Notes: generated by a model not told the origin, from the sequence alone. A stretch of DNA of 25,145 nucleotides from JBBQZU01 sp038207425 (GCA_038207425.1 JBBQZU010000036.1:1-25145); one strand, 5' to 3'; shown: positions 1 to 7,463, counted from the first letter of the stretch. Program-made: numbers and translations.

Positions 1-131
1 CATTCGCCGAGAGAATTAATCTCAAAATTCAGGAAATAAAAAGATCTGCCAGAGGCTATCGAAACATCGAAAATTACATCGCAATGATCTATTTTCATCT
101 AGGCGCTTTGAAGCTACCTACCTACAATTAA
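1..131 (+). CDS. ISL3-family transposase, C-terminal end (partial at window edge)
   Basis: An open frame enters from the window edge (first full codon at position 3) and stops with TAA at 129-131, giving 42 residues. It contains a block reading IKRSARGYRNIENYIAMIYF, preceded by an E-R-I-N-x-K-I-Q stretch. This matches the C-terminal end of ISL3-type DDE transposases, where the last catalytic Glu lies in an E-G-x-N-x-x-I-K motif followed by a Gly-Tyr-Arg-Asn block. Here the Gly after Glu is replaced by Arg. Only the tail is visible, so it cannot be judged whether the element is intact. The exact right end of the element is not recognisable; AT-rich DNA follows. Family assignment is by motif memory only. 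Confidence 0.72.
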   Translation, partial: FAERINLKIQEIKRSARGYRNIENYIAMIYFHLGALKLPTYN

Positions 132-292
132 TGGCAAAGGATCTAATTTTCTTGAATTTTTATATTTCTGACATCGTTTATTATATTTATAATGTTGATT
201 ATTAATATATTATAAATAATCACGATTAAAACATTTTGCAGAATTCTGAATTATTTCTGGCGCAAAATTGGAATCATAATGGTTGTATACAA

Positions 293-315
293 GGGGGTTT
301 CCCCCCATTTTTTTT
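293..315 (+). terminator. Putative terminator (G5 / C6 hairpin plus T tract)
   Basis: GGGGG at 293-297, a three-base TTT loop, CCCCCC at 301-306, then A and eight T. It lies about 160 bases after the transposase stop and could end that transcript. The loop is at the minimum size, so the real fold may use four G:C pairs. Confidence 0.5.
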
Positions 316-430
316 ATGAGGGTGAAAGAAGGGTATTGAAAAGTCGTAATGAATTAACTCTATTCCTTTTGTTCAATTTTTCTTGGTGCAGATCCTTCAG
401 GCAGAATTTTTGTTGCTTGTATAGGCTTGG

Positions 431-553
431 TCAATGATGTTGTCTGAAAATGCAATTTATATCTTTACCAACTTTTTTACCATCCAGAAGCACTGCGTAA
501 TTTCTGATAAGATTCACTCTTTCGTTGCTTCGGTGTATGATCAGTTTGGACAT
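431..553 (-). pseudogene. Remnant of a small PEGA-like/hypothetical protein gene (N-terminal 40 residues)
   Basis: On the minus strand an ATG at 553-551 opens a 40-residue frame ending at TGA (433-431). It begins MSKLIIHRSN and continues to I-R-N-Y-A-V-L-L-D-G-K-K-V-G-K. This start resembles a common small Bacteroidota protein with an N-terminal K-L-x-I-x-R-S-x-E segment followed by an I-x-x-D-G-x-K-x-G strand, which normally continues through an N-G-E-T-K-E-F-type strand. Here the frame loses resemblance right after the D-G-K-K-V-G-K segment and stops. A neighbouring minus-strand frame stays open to about position 373, suggesting a frameshift. Neighbouring IS DNA fits a decaying gene. Homology is recalled, not searched. 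Confidence 0.4.
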
Positions 554-811
554 GAAGAAATTTGAATTTTGTTGTTACCCGAATCGGACATATTATTTTA
601 ATGTTTTTCTCTGCATTTCAATCCAAACATTTTACGGGTCAGAATAGCGCTTTTTTGATCGGTTGAACGGTGGTTTCAGAATCAGGTTTGTATATAATTG
701 CTGTTATTATACGGGTGCAAGTAAATTTTAATTGAATGAAATACAGTAGGATATATTTTTATTCAAAATTTCTCTTGCATATTTCAAGGATGTAAGTTTA
801 ACTTTGACCCC

Positions 812-915
812 GGCTAAAAGCCTTACAGTGAACAACGACTTTCGTCATATCTCTTCTACCGCCACCTGCATGCACGTCATGCAAGTGTGTATGTGCTCTT
901 GCATGTGCTAAGGCT
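812..915 (+). promoter_or_regulatory. Putative structured leader RNA upstream of metX
   Basis: AGCCTTA (819-825) is perfectly complementary to TAAGGCT (909-915) and would close a domain. Inside it, CATGCAAG (878-885) pairs with CTTGCATG (898-905) around a 12-base loop, extended by GCA (872-874) with TGC (906-908) across a CGT bulge. The 3' arm of this inner stem ends exactly where the closing stem's 3' arm begins, so the two helices could stack. A minor ACGA/TCGT hairpin (835-845) sits in the junction. The first arm can instead pair locally as GGCT (812-815) with AGCC (819-822), a mutually exclusive fold. It lies about 125 bases before metX. I do not recognise a known SAM riboswitch class. 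Part of the pairing could follow from the repetitive tgca-rich sequence. Confidence 0.35.
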
Positions 916-1041
916 GCGTAGTTTCCACTGATCATAATTTTGTGAAATACACCCGCTGAAAGCACCTTCGGCTGGGCATTTCTGCATTTTCACATTTCCC
1001 TTTTCCAACCCTTTTCAAATATAAACGAGACAAACAATAGC

Positions 1042-2166
1042 ATGAAGAGCAACAATACAAATCATACTATCAGCCCTTCGCTCCAAGCAGAAGGCAGGCT
1101 GTCAAAGGCTGAGAATAGAAATGTAGTAACCGGTACTTTTTTGGTAGGCGGCATGTTGGATCTTGAGCGCGGAGGGCAGCTCTATTCACCTACAATTTCG
1201 TACCGGATCTGGGGCACTCCATTTCCTGATGGCAGCAATATAGTGTGGGTATGTCATGCACTTACCGGCAGCGCTGACGTATCAGATTGGTGGGGTGGTT
1301 TATTTGGCAAATCCGCTCTATTTGATCCCGATAGTTCGTGCATTATTTGCGCCAATATACTAGGTTCTTGCTATGGATCTGAAGGGCCGCTTTCGCTAAA
1401 TCCCGAAACGGGCACCCCATATTTCAGCACGTTTCCCGAAATTACCATACGCGATATGGTAAAGGCCCACGGGCTTCTCTCTGAGTATCTTGGCATTGAC
1501 CGAATAGCCCTGCTTGTAGGGGGGTCAATGGGCGGCCAGCAGGCACTTGAGTGGGCAGTGCAGGAACCTGATCGATTCAGTCAGGTTATCATTACAGCTA
1601 CGAATGCGGTTCATTCACCCTGGGGCATTGCATTCAACGAAGCGCAGCGCATGGCCATTGAAGCCGATCAAACTTTTGGATTGCCCGACCCACAAGCCGG
1701 TATGGCAGGTATGAAGGCCGCCAGAGCAACCGCACTGCTTTCATATCGCCAATACGAAACCTATGCGCAAACCCAAAAAGCAAACAACCAAGGTTTGCAT
1801 CCTTCGGTGAGCTATCAGCGGTACCAAGGTGAAAAGCTTGCCCGCCGATTTAACGCATACAGTTACCACATACTCAGCCGAGCCATGGATAGCCATGATA
1901 TAGGCCGAGGAAGGGGTGGAGTAGAAGCTGCACTCACGCACATTACCGCAAGGGTTCTCTGCATTTCTATTGAATCTGATATGCTCTTTCCGCCTGCAGA
2001 ACAATTGCGGATTGCTGAAGGAATTAAAAATGCCAACTGGGTGCAAATTTCATCGCTCTATGGGCACGACGGTTTTCTCACCGAAACATCCCAATTTACC
2101 GAAATCATAGAATCTTTTTTACCTGAAACACTCAAATACCAATCACTCAAATCACTTGTATTATGA
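1042..2166 (+). CDS. metX: Homoserine O-acetyltransferase
   Basis: It transfers an acetyl group from acetyl-CoA to L-homoserine, the first committed step of methionine synthesis, in the cytoplasm. The 374-residue protein has the MetX alpha/beta-hydrolase layout: an H-A-L-T-G segment at 72-76, a G-S-C-Y-G-S-E-G-P oxyanion region near 108-116, the nucleophile Ser162 in G-G-S-M-G-G, Asp313 in E-S-D-M-L-F-P, and His342 in Y-G-H-D-G-F. The length is normal for the family. The ATG at 1042 is the first in frame and gives a plausible N-terminus, though the first 25 or so residues are poorly conserved. It overlaps the homoserine dehydrogenase gene by four bases (ATGA), so the two are translationally coupled. 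Acetyl rather than succinyl specificity is the usual MetX activity but cannot be proved from motifs alone. Confidence 0.93.
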   Translation: MKSNNTNHTISPSLQAEGRLSKAENRNVVTGTFLVGGMLDLERGGQLYSPTISYRIWGTPFPDGSNIVWVCHALTGSADVSDWWGGLFGKSALFDPDSSCIICANILGSCYGSEGPLSLNPETGTPYFSTFPEITIRDMVKAHGLLSEYLGIDRIALLVGGSMGGQQALEWAVQEPDRFSQVIITATNAVHSPWGIAFNEAQRMAIEADQTFGLPDPQAGMAGMKAARATALLSYRQYETYAQTQKANNQGLHPSVSYQRYQGEKLARRFNAYSYHILSRAMDSHDIGRGRGGVEAALTHITARVLCISIESDMLFPPAEQLRIAEGIKNANWVQISSLYGHDGFLTETSQFTEIIESFLPETLKYQSLKSLVL

Positions 2167-3128
2167 AACAGAAAATTGCCATCATCGGTTACGGCACTGT
2201 AGGCAAAGCCCTTTTTATTCAGCTTCAACATCAGCATCAATATGATGTGGTTAAAGTAGGTGTTAAACACTCGGCAAAACACAAAGAGCTGAACCGGCTG
2301 CTTGTAACGGAAGATGTGGACAGCATCCTTGCGCAAAGTAACATTTCAGTGATTCTCGAAGCCATTGACGATAGTGATGCAGCCTTCGAATACGCAAAGC
2401 AGGCACTATCCGCAGGCAAAACGTATATCACTGCCAGCAAGAAAATGGTTGCAACCCACCTCACTGAACTATATGAACTGGAAGGGCGATTTGGCGGCAG
2501 ACTGCTTTATGAAGCCGCTGTTGGTGGGGCTATACCAGTATTGCGAACAGTACGCGAACACTTTGCCGGAGAAGAAATACTAAGAGTAAGGGGCATAGTA
2601 AACGGTACTTGTAATTATATACTAACCCGAATGGGCGAAGATAATCTGCCATTTGCCAAAGCGCTTGCTGAAGCGCAGCAACGTGGCTTTGCGGAGTCAG
2701 ACCCTACTTCTGATATCGATGGCTGGGATAGCTATTACAAGTCAGTCATTCTGGCATATACTGCCTTTGGCGATAAAGTGAATATATCGCGGGTGAAGTG
2801 GCATGGTATACGCGACATATCTCTGGCCGATGTACAAGCTGCTGCTAAAGAGTATAAGAAGATAAAACTCGTAGCTGGTATCAAATGTGTAAACGATAAA
2901 GTCACCATAGATATACGGCCTACCTTGCTAAATAGTAAAGACCCGCTTTATCACATTGACAGAGAGCTTAATGGAATAGTGATTGAAGGTAAATTTGCCG
3001 GACAATTGTTATTGCAAGGCCCCGGTGCAGGTGGGCACCCTACCGCTTCGGCCATGGTTGGCGATTTACTCAATTATCCAAAAGCATCAGCCCGAATTGT
3101 TAGAAAATTGTTGCTATCTATGAATTGA
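2163..3128 (+). CDS. hom: Homoserine dehydrogenase, short form without ACT domain
   Basis: It reduces L-aspartate 4-semialdehyde to L-homoserine with NAD(P)H, feeding MetX just upstream. The 321 residues hold an N-terminal Rossmann motif G-Y-G-T-V-G at 9-14, the A-S-K-K-M-V-A segment at 91-97, the E-A-A-V-G-G-A-I-P strand near 117-125, V-N-G-T-C-N-Y at 146-152, and the catalytic block with Glu178, Asp189 and Lys193. The protein ends after the catalytic domain. Many homoserine dehydrogenases of about 430 residues carry an extra ACT domain for threonine feedback, and this one lacks it. That fits a copy dedicated to methionine synthesis and not controlled by threonine, which is an inference. The start ATG lies inside the metX stop (four-base overlap). 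Confidence 0.92.
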   Translation: MKQKIAIIGYGTVGKALFIQLQHQHQYDVVKVGVKHSAKHKELNRLLVTEDVDSILAQSNISVILEAIDDSDAAFEYAKQALSAGKTYITASKKMVATHLTELYELEGRFGGRLLYEAAVGGAIPVLRTVREHFAGEEILRVRGIVNGTCNYILTRMGEDNLPFAKALAEAQQRGFAESDPTSDIDGWDSYYKSVILAYTAFGDKVNISRVKWHGIRDISLADVQAAAKEYKKIKLVAGIKCVNDKVTIDIRPTLLNSKDPLYHIDRELNGIVIEGKFAGQLLLQGPGAGGHPTASAMVGDLLNYPKASARIVRKLLLSMN

Positions 3129-3167
3129 ACGTTGCACTCAAGCGTCTTATCATGGGCAACTATCTGC

Positions 3168-3175
3168 TATATTTG
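3168..3175 (+). promoter_or_regulatory. Bacteroidota -7 element before the Rrf2 gene
   Basis: TATATTTG matches the TAnnTTTG -7 consensus and ends four bases before the ATG at 3180, implying a leaderless or nearly leaderless mRNA. No clear TTTG -33 box sits about 19 bases upstream, so the promoter is weak or regulated. Confidence 0.45.
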
Positions 3176-3179
3176 CCTG

Positions 3180-3626
3180 ATGCTGTCAAAGAAGACCAAA
3201 TATGCAATTGTAGCCCTCGTGCATCTCGCAAAGCGCGATACAAAGGCTCCGGTAGTAATAAAAGATATAGCCGAAGCGGAGCATATTCCTCAGAAATTTC
3301 TTGAAGCTATATTGCTCGAACTTAAAAATGCCGGCACGCTCTCGAGCCGAAAAGGAAAGGGTGGAGGATACTACCTCCATAAATCGCCACAAGAAATAAA
3401 CCTGGCCGATGTAATGCGCATTTTTGACGGGCCTATCGCTTTACTTCCATGTGTAACGCATACCTACTATGAAAGGTGCGACGAATGCAAGGATGAAGCT
3501 ACCTGCGGCATTCGTGATGTATTTATGGAACTGCGCGCAGCAACGGTCGATATATTGAAACGGGCTACACTTGCTAGTATCGTCAATCGAGAAATGGCTC
3601 TGATTAATAAATTATTGCAAAGGTAG
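3180..3626 (+). CDS. Rrf2-family transcriptional regulator with four-cysteine cluster
   Basis: The 148-residue protein starts MLSKKTKYAI, the typical N-terminus of Rrf2 winged-helix regulators, and has the wing motif S-S-R-K-G-K-G-G-G-Y near 55-64. A frame open further upstream (to 3132) would add 16 residues unlike the family and would overlap the -7 element, so the ATG at 3180 is preferred. The C-terminal half carries C-x8-C-x2-C-x5-C, the region where IscR, NsrR and RsrR-type members bind an Fe-S cluster. It has one more Cys than the usual three, so the protein may sense redox, iron or sulfur state. It lies about 50 bases after hom, suggesting a role in sulfur amino-acid control. Its target genes are unknown. 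Confidence 0.85.
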   Translation: MLSKKTKYAIVALVHLAKRDTKAPVVIKDIAEAEHIPQKFLEAILLELKNAGTLSSRKGKGGGYYLHKSPQEINLADVMRIFDGPIALLPCVTHTYYERCDECKDEATCGIRDVFMELRAATVDILKRATLASIVNREMALINKLLQR

Positions 3627-3736
3627 ATTTGCGTTTTCTTTTTTTTGAATTCAAGTGTGCGGAGTCATTACTTTTACTTGTTTCTAAAGTGCCTATGTCA
3701 GCAACTTGTACTCCTGTTTGAAGGAACTATATTTAC

Positions 3737-3755
3737 CATGGTTTATGTAACCATG
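3737..3755. repeat. Perfect inverted repeat between rrf2 and the DUF2490 gene
   Basis: CATGGTT (3737-3743), a TATGT spacer, and AACCATG (3749-3755) form a perfect 7-bp dyad. No T tract follows, so it looks more like a protein-binding site than a terminator. It lies about 75 bases upstream of the putative -7 element of the next gene. Confidence 0.35.
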
Positions 3756-3827
3756 TTTCCCGCAGCGTGCATATACTACGATTTTCTATGAAAAAAAGAT
3801 TATTCCCTATTGGTTATATAGATTATG

Positions 3828-3835
3828 TATTTTTG
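3828..3835 (+). promoter_or_regulatory. Putative -7 element before the DUF2490 gene
   Basis: TATTTTTG matches TAnnTTTG and ends eight bases before ATG 3844. It also overlaps the upstream GTG at 3835, which argues against that GTG as the start. Confidence 0.4.
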
Positions 3836-3843
3836 TGACTGAT

Positions 3844-4611
3844 ATGCGAATTCTGCTAAGTTTTACAATTTCACTTATATTGTCGATTCAATTGGCAGGG
3901 CAGGATGCACCTAAAAAAAATGTGACCAACCAACAACTAGTCTGGTTTGCCTATTACAACAAACTAGAAATTTCACCTAAGTGGCATTTGGTCTCAGAAG
4001 TGGAAGAGCGAAGGTTTCGCAATCCTGATGCGCGGCATCAGTTTGTTTTAAGATCGCATATTCATTACCAGTTTGCTAAAGATTGGGATGTTTCGGCAGG
4101 TTTTACCTATTTTCTTCAAAGCCCCAATGACCCAGAATCCAAGAGCAATCTCGTAGTGCCTGAACTTAGGCCCCATATTCAAGTGGATGGAGCCACCACA
4201 CTGTCGCCCCGATGGAGACTGGATCACAGGTATCGATTGGAATCCCGGTTCTTTAGAAAATTTGAAAACGATGAACTTACTGATGGCTTCGTACAGTGGT
4301 ATAGAGCGAGGTATCGGATCGGGATTAGCTATAAATTGATGGATGTAGGTTCGGGTGCGCTGAATTTGAAACTAAGCAATGAAATTCACATTAATTTTGG
4401 TGAAGAAATCATATACAATAGATTCGATCAAAACAGGATTTATTTTGGCGCAAATATCGATCTTTCGCGATATTTTGTTTTTGAAGCTGGTTTTTTAAAA
4501 TGGTTTCAGCAACGACCCACCGGGGTAGATTTCTACAACCGCGATATTATAAGATTCCTGATAGTGCACAAAATTAAGCTTAAACAGAAAAAAGTCCAAA
4601 ATGAGTCATGA
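3844..4611 (+). CDS. DUF2490-family outer-membrane beta-barrel protein
   Basis: A 255-residue protein with a signal peptide (hydrophobic stretch to about residue 20, ending at an A-G-Q site) and then alternating polar/hydrophobic strands rich in aromatic residues. Arg- and Trp-containing strands such as W-H-L-V-S-E-V-E-E-R-R-F, and the T-D-G-F-V-Q-W-Y-R-A-R-Y-R segment, are typical of DUF2490. These proteins are predicted 10-12 strand outer-membrane barrels of unknown function. The ATG at 3844 is chosen over GTG 3835 because it gives a clean signal peptide and leaves the -7 element free. The 3' end overlaps the next gene by 11 bases, so the barrel and the inner-membrane transporter are likely co-expressed and may handle the same solute. 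Confidence 0.75.
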   Translation: MRILLSFTISLILSIQLAGQDAPKKNVTNQQLVWFAYYNKLEISPKWHLVSEVEERRFRNPDARHQFVLRSHIHYQFAKDWDVSAGFTYFLQSPNDPESKSNLVVPELRPHIQVDGATTLSPRWRLDHRYRLESRFFRKFENDELTDGFVQWYRARYRIGISYKLMDVGSGALNLKLSNEIHINFGEEIIYNRFDQNRIYFGANIDLSRYFVFEAGFLKWFQQRPTGVDFYNRDIIRFLIVHKIKLKQKKVQNES

Positions 4612-6391
4612 TGTAATAACCTTGCTCGTTATTCTCGGAGCATTAATTTTATTTGCTACTGAGATTGTGTCAATTGATGTAGTGGCACTGCTTATCATTG
4701 TGGTACTCGTGCTTACCGGTGTTATTTCGCCTGAAGACGGTGTGGCAGGCTTCAGTAATAAGGCTACTATTACAGTGGCATTTATGTTTATTTTGAGTGC
4801 AGCTTTACTCAATACAGGGGCGCTTCAGGTTGTTGCTTTCAAACTTGCAGCTACCTTCAGGAAGAGTTTTACAAAGGGCATTATTTTGATGATGTTTCTT
4901 GTTGCATTGGTATCGGCTTTTATAAACAATACCCCTGTAGTTGCAGTATTTATTCCGGTTATAATTCAAATTGCTCATGCCAGCGGCAGAAGTGCTTCAA
5001 AGATGCTCATCCCCATGTCGTTTGCATCCATATTTGGCGGCACCTGTACACTGATTGGTACTTCGACTAATATTCTAGTAAGCGGCATTGCCGAAAAGGC
5101 AGGATTGCCTGGTTTTGGAATGTTTGAATTTTCTAAGTTTGGAATTATCGTCTTAGTATTTGGAATTCTCTATATGATATTTATCGGTATCAGACTTTTG
5201 CCCGACCGAAGGCAGAAAGGCGACATGGATACCAGATTCGGAATGCGCGATTACCTTTCGGAAATAGAACTTCTCGAGAATGCAGAAGCAGTGGGTAAAC
5301 CAATCATGGATACTGCCCTTGTGAAGGAGTTAGGAATTGATATTATCGAGGTACGACGCAATGGCTCAAGATTCAGTATGCCTCCTGGCGATTTTATACT
5401 TCAGATGGGTGATGTACTGAAGGTAAATTGCGACATCAGAAAAATAAAGAATCTGAAAGACCGTGCCAAGGTGAATGTGCAAGCTGCCATGCGCATGGGA
5501 GGTGAAGACATGAAGGGAAAAAATTCAGCATTGGTCGAACTGGTAATTACTGCAGGAAGCGAATTTGAAGGTTTGAACATGCGTCAATTGGACTTTAGAA
5601 GGAGGTTTAGAGCAATACCATTGGCAATAAGACACCGTGAAGAAATCATTCACGAAGACCTATACAATGTGGATTTAAAAGCCGGAGACGTAATTCTTGC
5701 GGAGGTCAAAAAGCACTTTATTGCTGAATTGAAAAAACAGGAATCTGCACAAGACGCGCCATTTGTACTGCTCTCTGAAGACCCGATGATTGACTTCAAA
5801 CGCAAGCGATTCGTATTAGTAATCAGTGTAATATTCGCAGTGGTTGCGCTGGCTACAGCCAATATTGTCGATATTATGGTAGGTACAATTGCAGGAGTGG
5901 TTGTATTGGTTCTTTTTGGTACGCTAAGTATGAAGCAAGCCTATGAAGCAGTAAGTTGGAAGGTCGTTTTCTTATTGGCCGGTGCGCTGAGTCTGGGAAC
6001 TGCCATGAAAAATTCAGGACTCGATATTCAAGTAGCTGAACTTATCACTGATAATCTCGGGCAGTGGGGGCCTGTAGCAGTTCTTTCAGGATTGTATCTT
6101 ACCACTTCTTTGCTTACCGAAATCATGTCCAATAATGCCACGGCTGCGCTACTGACTCCTATTGCAATTGTTACAGCCGAAGGAATGGGTTTAAGTCCCA
6201 CGCCGTTTCTCGTTGCTGTCATGTTTGCCGCATCAGCAAGCTTTATGACCCCGGTAGGTTACCAAACCAATACCATGGTGTACAGCGCCGGAGAATATAA
6301 ATTTTCCGATTTCTTAAAAGTCGGAACCGCCCTTAATTTTGGGCTGTGGATACTGTCTACCATTCTTATTCCTATCTTTTTTCCCTTTTAA
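4601..6391 (+). CDS. SLC13-type anion/Na+ symporter with two RCK_C domains
   Basis: A 596-residue inner-membrane transporter. Hydrophobic helices fill residues 1-200 and about 402-596. The first half carries I-N-N-T-P-V-V at 108-114 and G-T-S-T-N at 153-157, and the second half the repeated S-N-N-A-T-A-A-L-L-T-P and a T-P-V-G-Y-Q-T-N block. These are the paired helix-hairpin signatures of the divalent anion:Na+ symporter family (SLC13/DASS). A soluble insert between about 205 and 390 contains two TrkA-C (RCK_C) domains, each ending in a G-D-V-L or G-D-V-I strand. This domain order is common for bacterial transporters of sulfate, dicarboxylates or other anions. The substrate cannot be read from the sequence; sulfate is attractive next to metX, hom and rrf2 but is a guess. 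It overlaps the DUF2490 gene by 11 bases. Confidence 0.85.
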   Translation: MSHDVITLLVILGALILFATEIVSIDVVALLIIVVLVLTGVISPEDGVAGFSNKATITVAFMFILSAALLNTGALQVVAFKLAATFRKSFTKGIILMMFLVALVSAFINNTPVVAVFIPVIIQIAHASGRSASKMLIPMSFASIFGGTCTLIGTSTNILVSGIAEKAGLPGFGMFEFSKFGIIVLVFGILYMIFIGIRLLPDRRQKGDMDTRFGMRDYLSEIELLENAEAVGKPIMDTALVKELGIDIIEVRRNGSRFSMPPGDFILQMGDVLKVNCDIRKIKNLKDRAKVNVQAAMRMGGEDMKGKNSALVELVITAGSEFEGLNMRQLDFRRRFRAIPLAIRHREEIIHEDLYNVDLKAGDVILAEVKKHFIAELKKQESAQDAPFVLLSEDPMIDFKRKRFVLVISVIFAVVALATANIVDIMVGTIAGVVVLVLFGTLSMKQAYEAVSWKVVFLLAGALSLGTAMKNSGLDIQVAELITDNLGQWGPVAVLSGLYLTTSLLTEIMSNNATAALLTPIAIVTAEGMGLSPTPFLVAVMFAASASFMTPVGYQTNTMVYSAGEYKFSDFLKVGTALNFGLWILSTILIPIFFPF

Positions 6392-6666
6392 AAATTTAGA
6401 CTTAGAATACTTCGTAAAGCAGCATAAACAATACATTCTTAATTTGCTACGCAGTAGGCAATAGCCTAAATGCATATTTGGATTTCACCAAGCATATTTG
6501 CCACTAGGCTTTGATACTGTAATCGCTCAGTTCAGCGCAAGCCAGAGCTTCACAATAGACAATTATCGCTTTTCCTTCGGAACGAAAGCGCCATTTCACT
6601 TTTTGTCATCGATATAAACAATGTGAAATAATAAGTCTATAAAATCTATAGATATTATATCCTTTA
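6392..6666. other. Intergenic region with short repeats
   Basis: No gene is seen here. GCATATTTG occurs twice, 20 bases apart (6472-6480 and 6492-6500). TAGGC (6455-6459) pairs with GCCTA (6464-6468) across an AATA loop, and a second TAGGC at 6505-6509 could pair with the same GCCTA. This could be a weak 3' structure of the SLC13 transcript or a binding site. No T tract is present. Confidence 0.35.
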
Positions 6667-7038
6667 ATTAGAGCTTTCAATCATTCGGGCGGATCGCTTC
6701 TTGCTGCTTCAGGTGGCCTAGTCACCACGGCTTACTATATATTCCTTCCAAGTTTTGCATTCATCTTAATTAGTGCCCCTTTCTTTGAGAAATGATCAGG
6801 GTTGGTACATCTGCAAAAAGTAATGGGCAATATTACCGCGGCAGTTGTGGGCTTGAATATCAACTTGGCTTTTTACCTCGCAGTTGAAGTCATTTTTGGG
6901 CCGGGAGCGTTTCGATGGTATATTGACGTATAAGCTATACTTTGGATAGTATTTAGTTTTACCGTATTATACTTCAAGTCAGTACCCGTAGTTTTATAGC
7001 TTTTTGTGAGCGCACTTTTCGGAATTTTTGCCTATTAA
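6667..7038 (+). pseudogene. Decayed C-terminal fragment of a chromate transporter (ChrA)
   Basis: One plus-strand frame from about 6667 to the TAA at 7036-7038 reads as the C-terminal quarter of a ChrA protein but has in-frame stops at TGA 6793-6795, TAA 6931-6933 and TAG 6997-6999. Recognisable blocks are A-F-N-H-S-G-G-S-L-L-A-A-S, then a T-T-x-Y-Y-x-F-L-P-S-F strand, A-P-F-F-E-K, and N-I-T-A-A-V-V-G. They align without gaps over the first 40 residues with the intact chrA downstream (from about residue 319), with roughly half the residues identical by eye. There is no start codon and no sign of the N-terminal three quarters. It is therefore a deletion remnant of a second, fairly divergent chrA copy. 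Confidence 0.82.
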
Positions 7039-7067
7039 GTATTACCGCAAACTCAAAGCCTTTGATA

Positions 7068-7463
7068 ATGAAACACCAATTCTTAAGTATTATCTTGCCT
7101 TTTATTTGCAAGCTTTGTGCGCTCCTCGCATCGGCACAAGAGTCGAACGAACAAAAGCCGAAGGTGAAAATGGAATTAGAAGGAATGATCGCAGCCACGG
7201 CTGGTAACAATATTTGGTCAGTCAATGTTGGTGGCCCCACGCTAAAATTGAAATTCAGTAAGTCAATCAGTTTTGGTGTTGGAGCTTTTCCAAGTTTTTA
7301 TGTAAAAAATGGTAACTCAGGCGCAAAATTGGGAGTTGGGCCTGGGTTCGATTATAAGTCTTATGTTTTGCTCATGTCTTTTTTTCATATTCTAAAGGCT
7401 TACGAATGGAAAACGACCATTGGACTAGCCAATAAATTTCAGCAATTACATTCTCAGATATGA
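7068..7463 (+). CDS. Small secreted beta-strand-rich protein paired with chrA
   Basis: A 131-residue protein with a signal peptide to about residue 24 (A-S-A-Q site), then short strands with Gly and aromatic residues: V-N-V-G-G-P-T-L, G-V-G-A-F-P-S-F-Y, G-A-K-L-G-V-G-P. The protein ends soon after an I-G-L-A-N-K-F strand, like a small outer-membrane barrel. The ATG at 7068 is preferred over TTG 7062. It overlaps chrA by four bases (ATGA), so both are translated together. I recall similar small proteins immediately before chromate transporters in other Bacteroidota, which suggests a conserved partner of unknown role. The function is inferred from linkage only. Confidence 0.65.
   Translation: MKHQFLSIILPFICKLCALLASAQESNEQKPKVKMELEGMIAATAGNNIWSVNVGGPTLKLKFSKSISFGVGAFPSFYVKNGNSGAKLGVGPGFDYKSYVLLMSFFHILKAYEWKTTIGLANKFQQLHSQI

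Larger units (their letters stand above)
132..1041. other. Long intergenic region between the ISL3 transposase tail and metX
   Basis: About 900 bases carry no intact gene. In order: a very AT-rich stretch (about 150-235), a G5-T3-C6 hairpin with a T tract (293-315), a minus-strand remnant of a small Bacteroidota gene (431-553), a stretch at 560-780 without convincing coding signal, and a foldable segment (812-915) upstream of metX. From about 1000 to the metX start the strand is pyrimidine-rich. No ribosome binding site stands out before metX. Confidence 0.7.

Noticed and set aside
570..780. Minus-strand open stretch ending near 650 that reads as a short protein tail
   Set aside because: No start codon, low complexity and no family resemblance, so coding is not supported.
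781..1041. A known SAM riboswitch upstream of metX
   Set aside because: None of the SAM-I or SAM-II consensus blocks I know can be placed; only an unclassified fold is claimed.
3132..3179. Extended N-terminus of the Rrf2 regulator
   Set aside because: The extra 16 residues do not resemble the family and overlap the -7 element.
6793..6795. TGA in the chrA remnant as selenocysteine or recoding
   Set aside because: Two further stops (TAA, TAG) occur in the same frame, so decay is the simpler reading.
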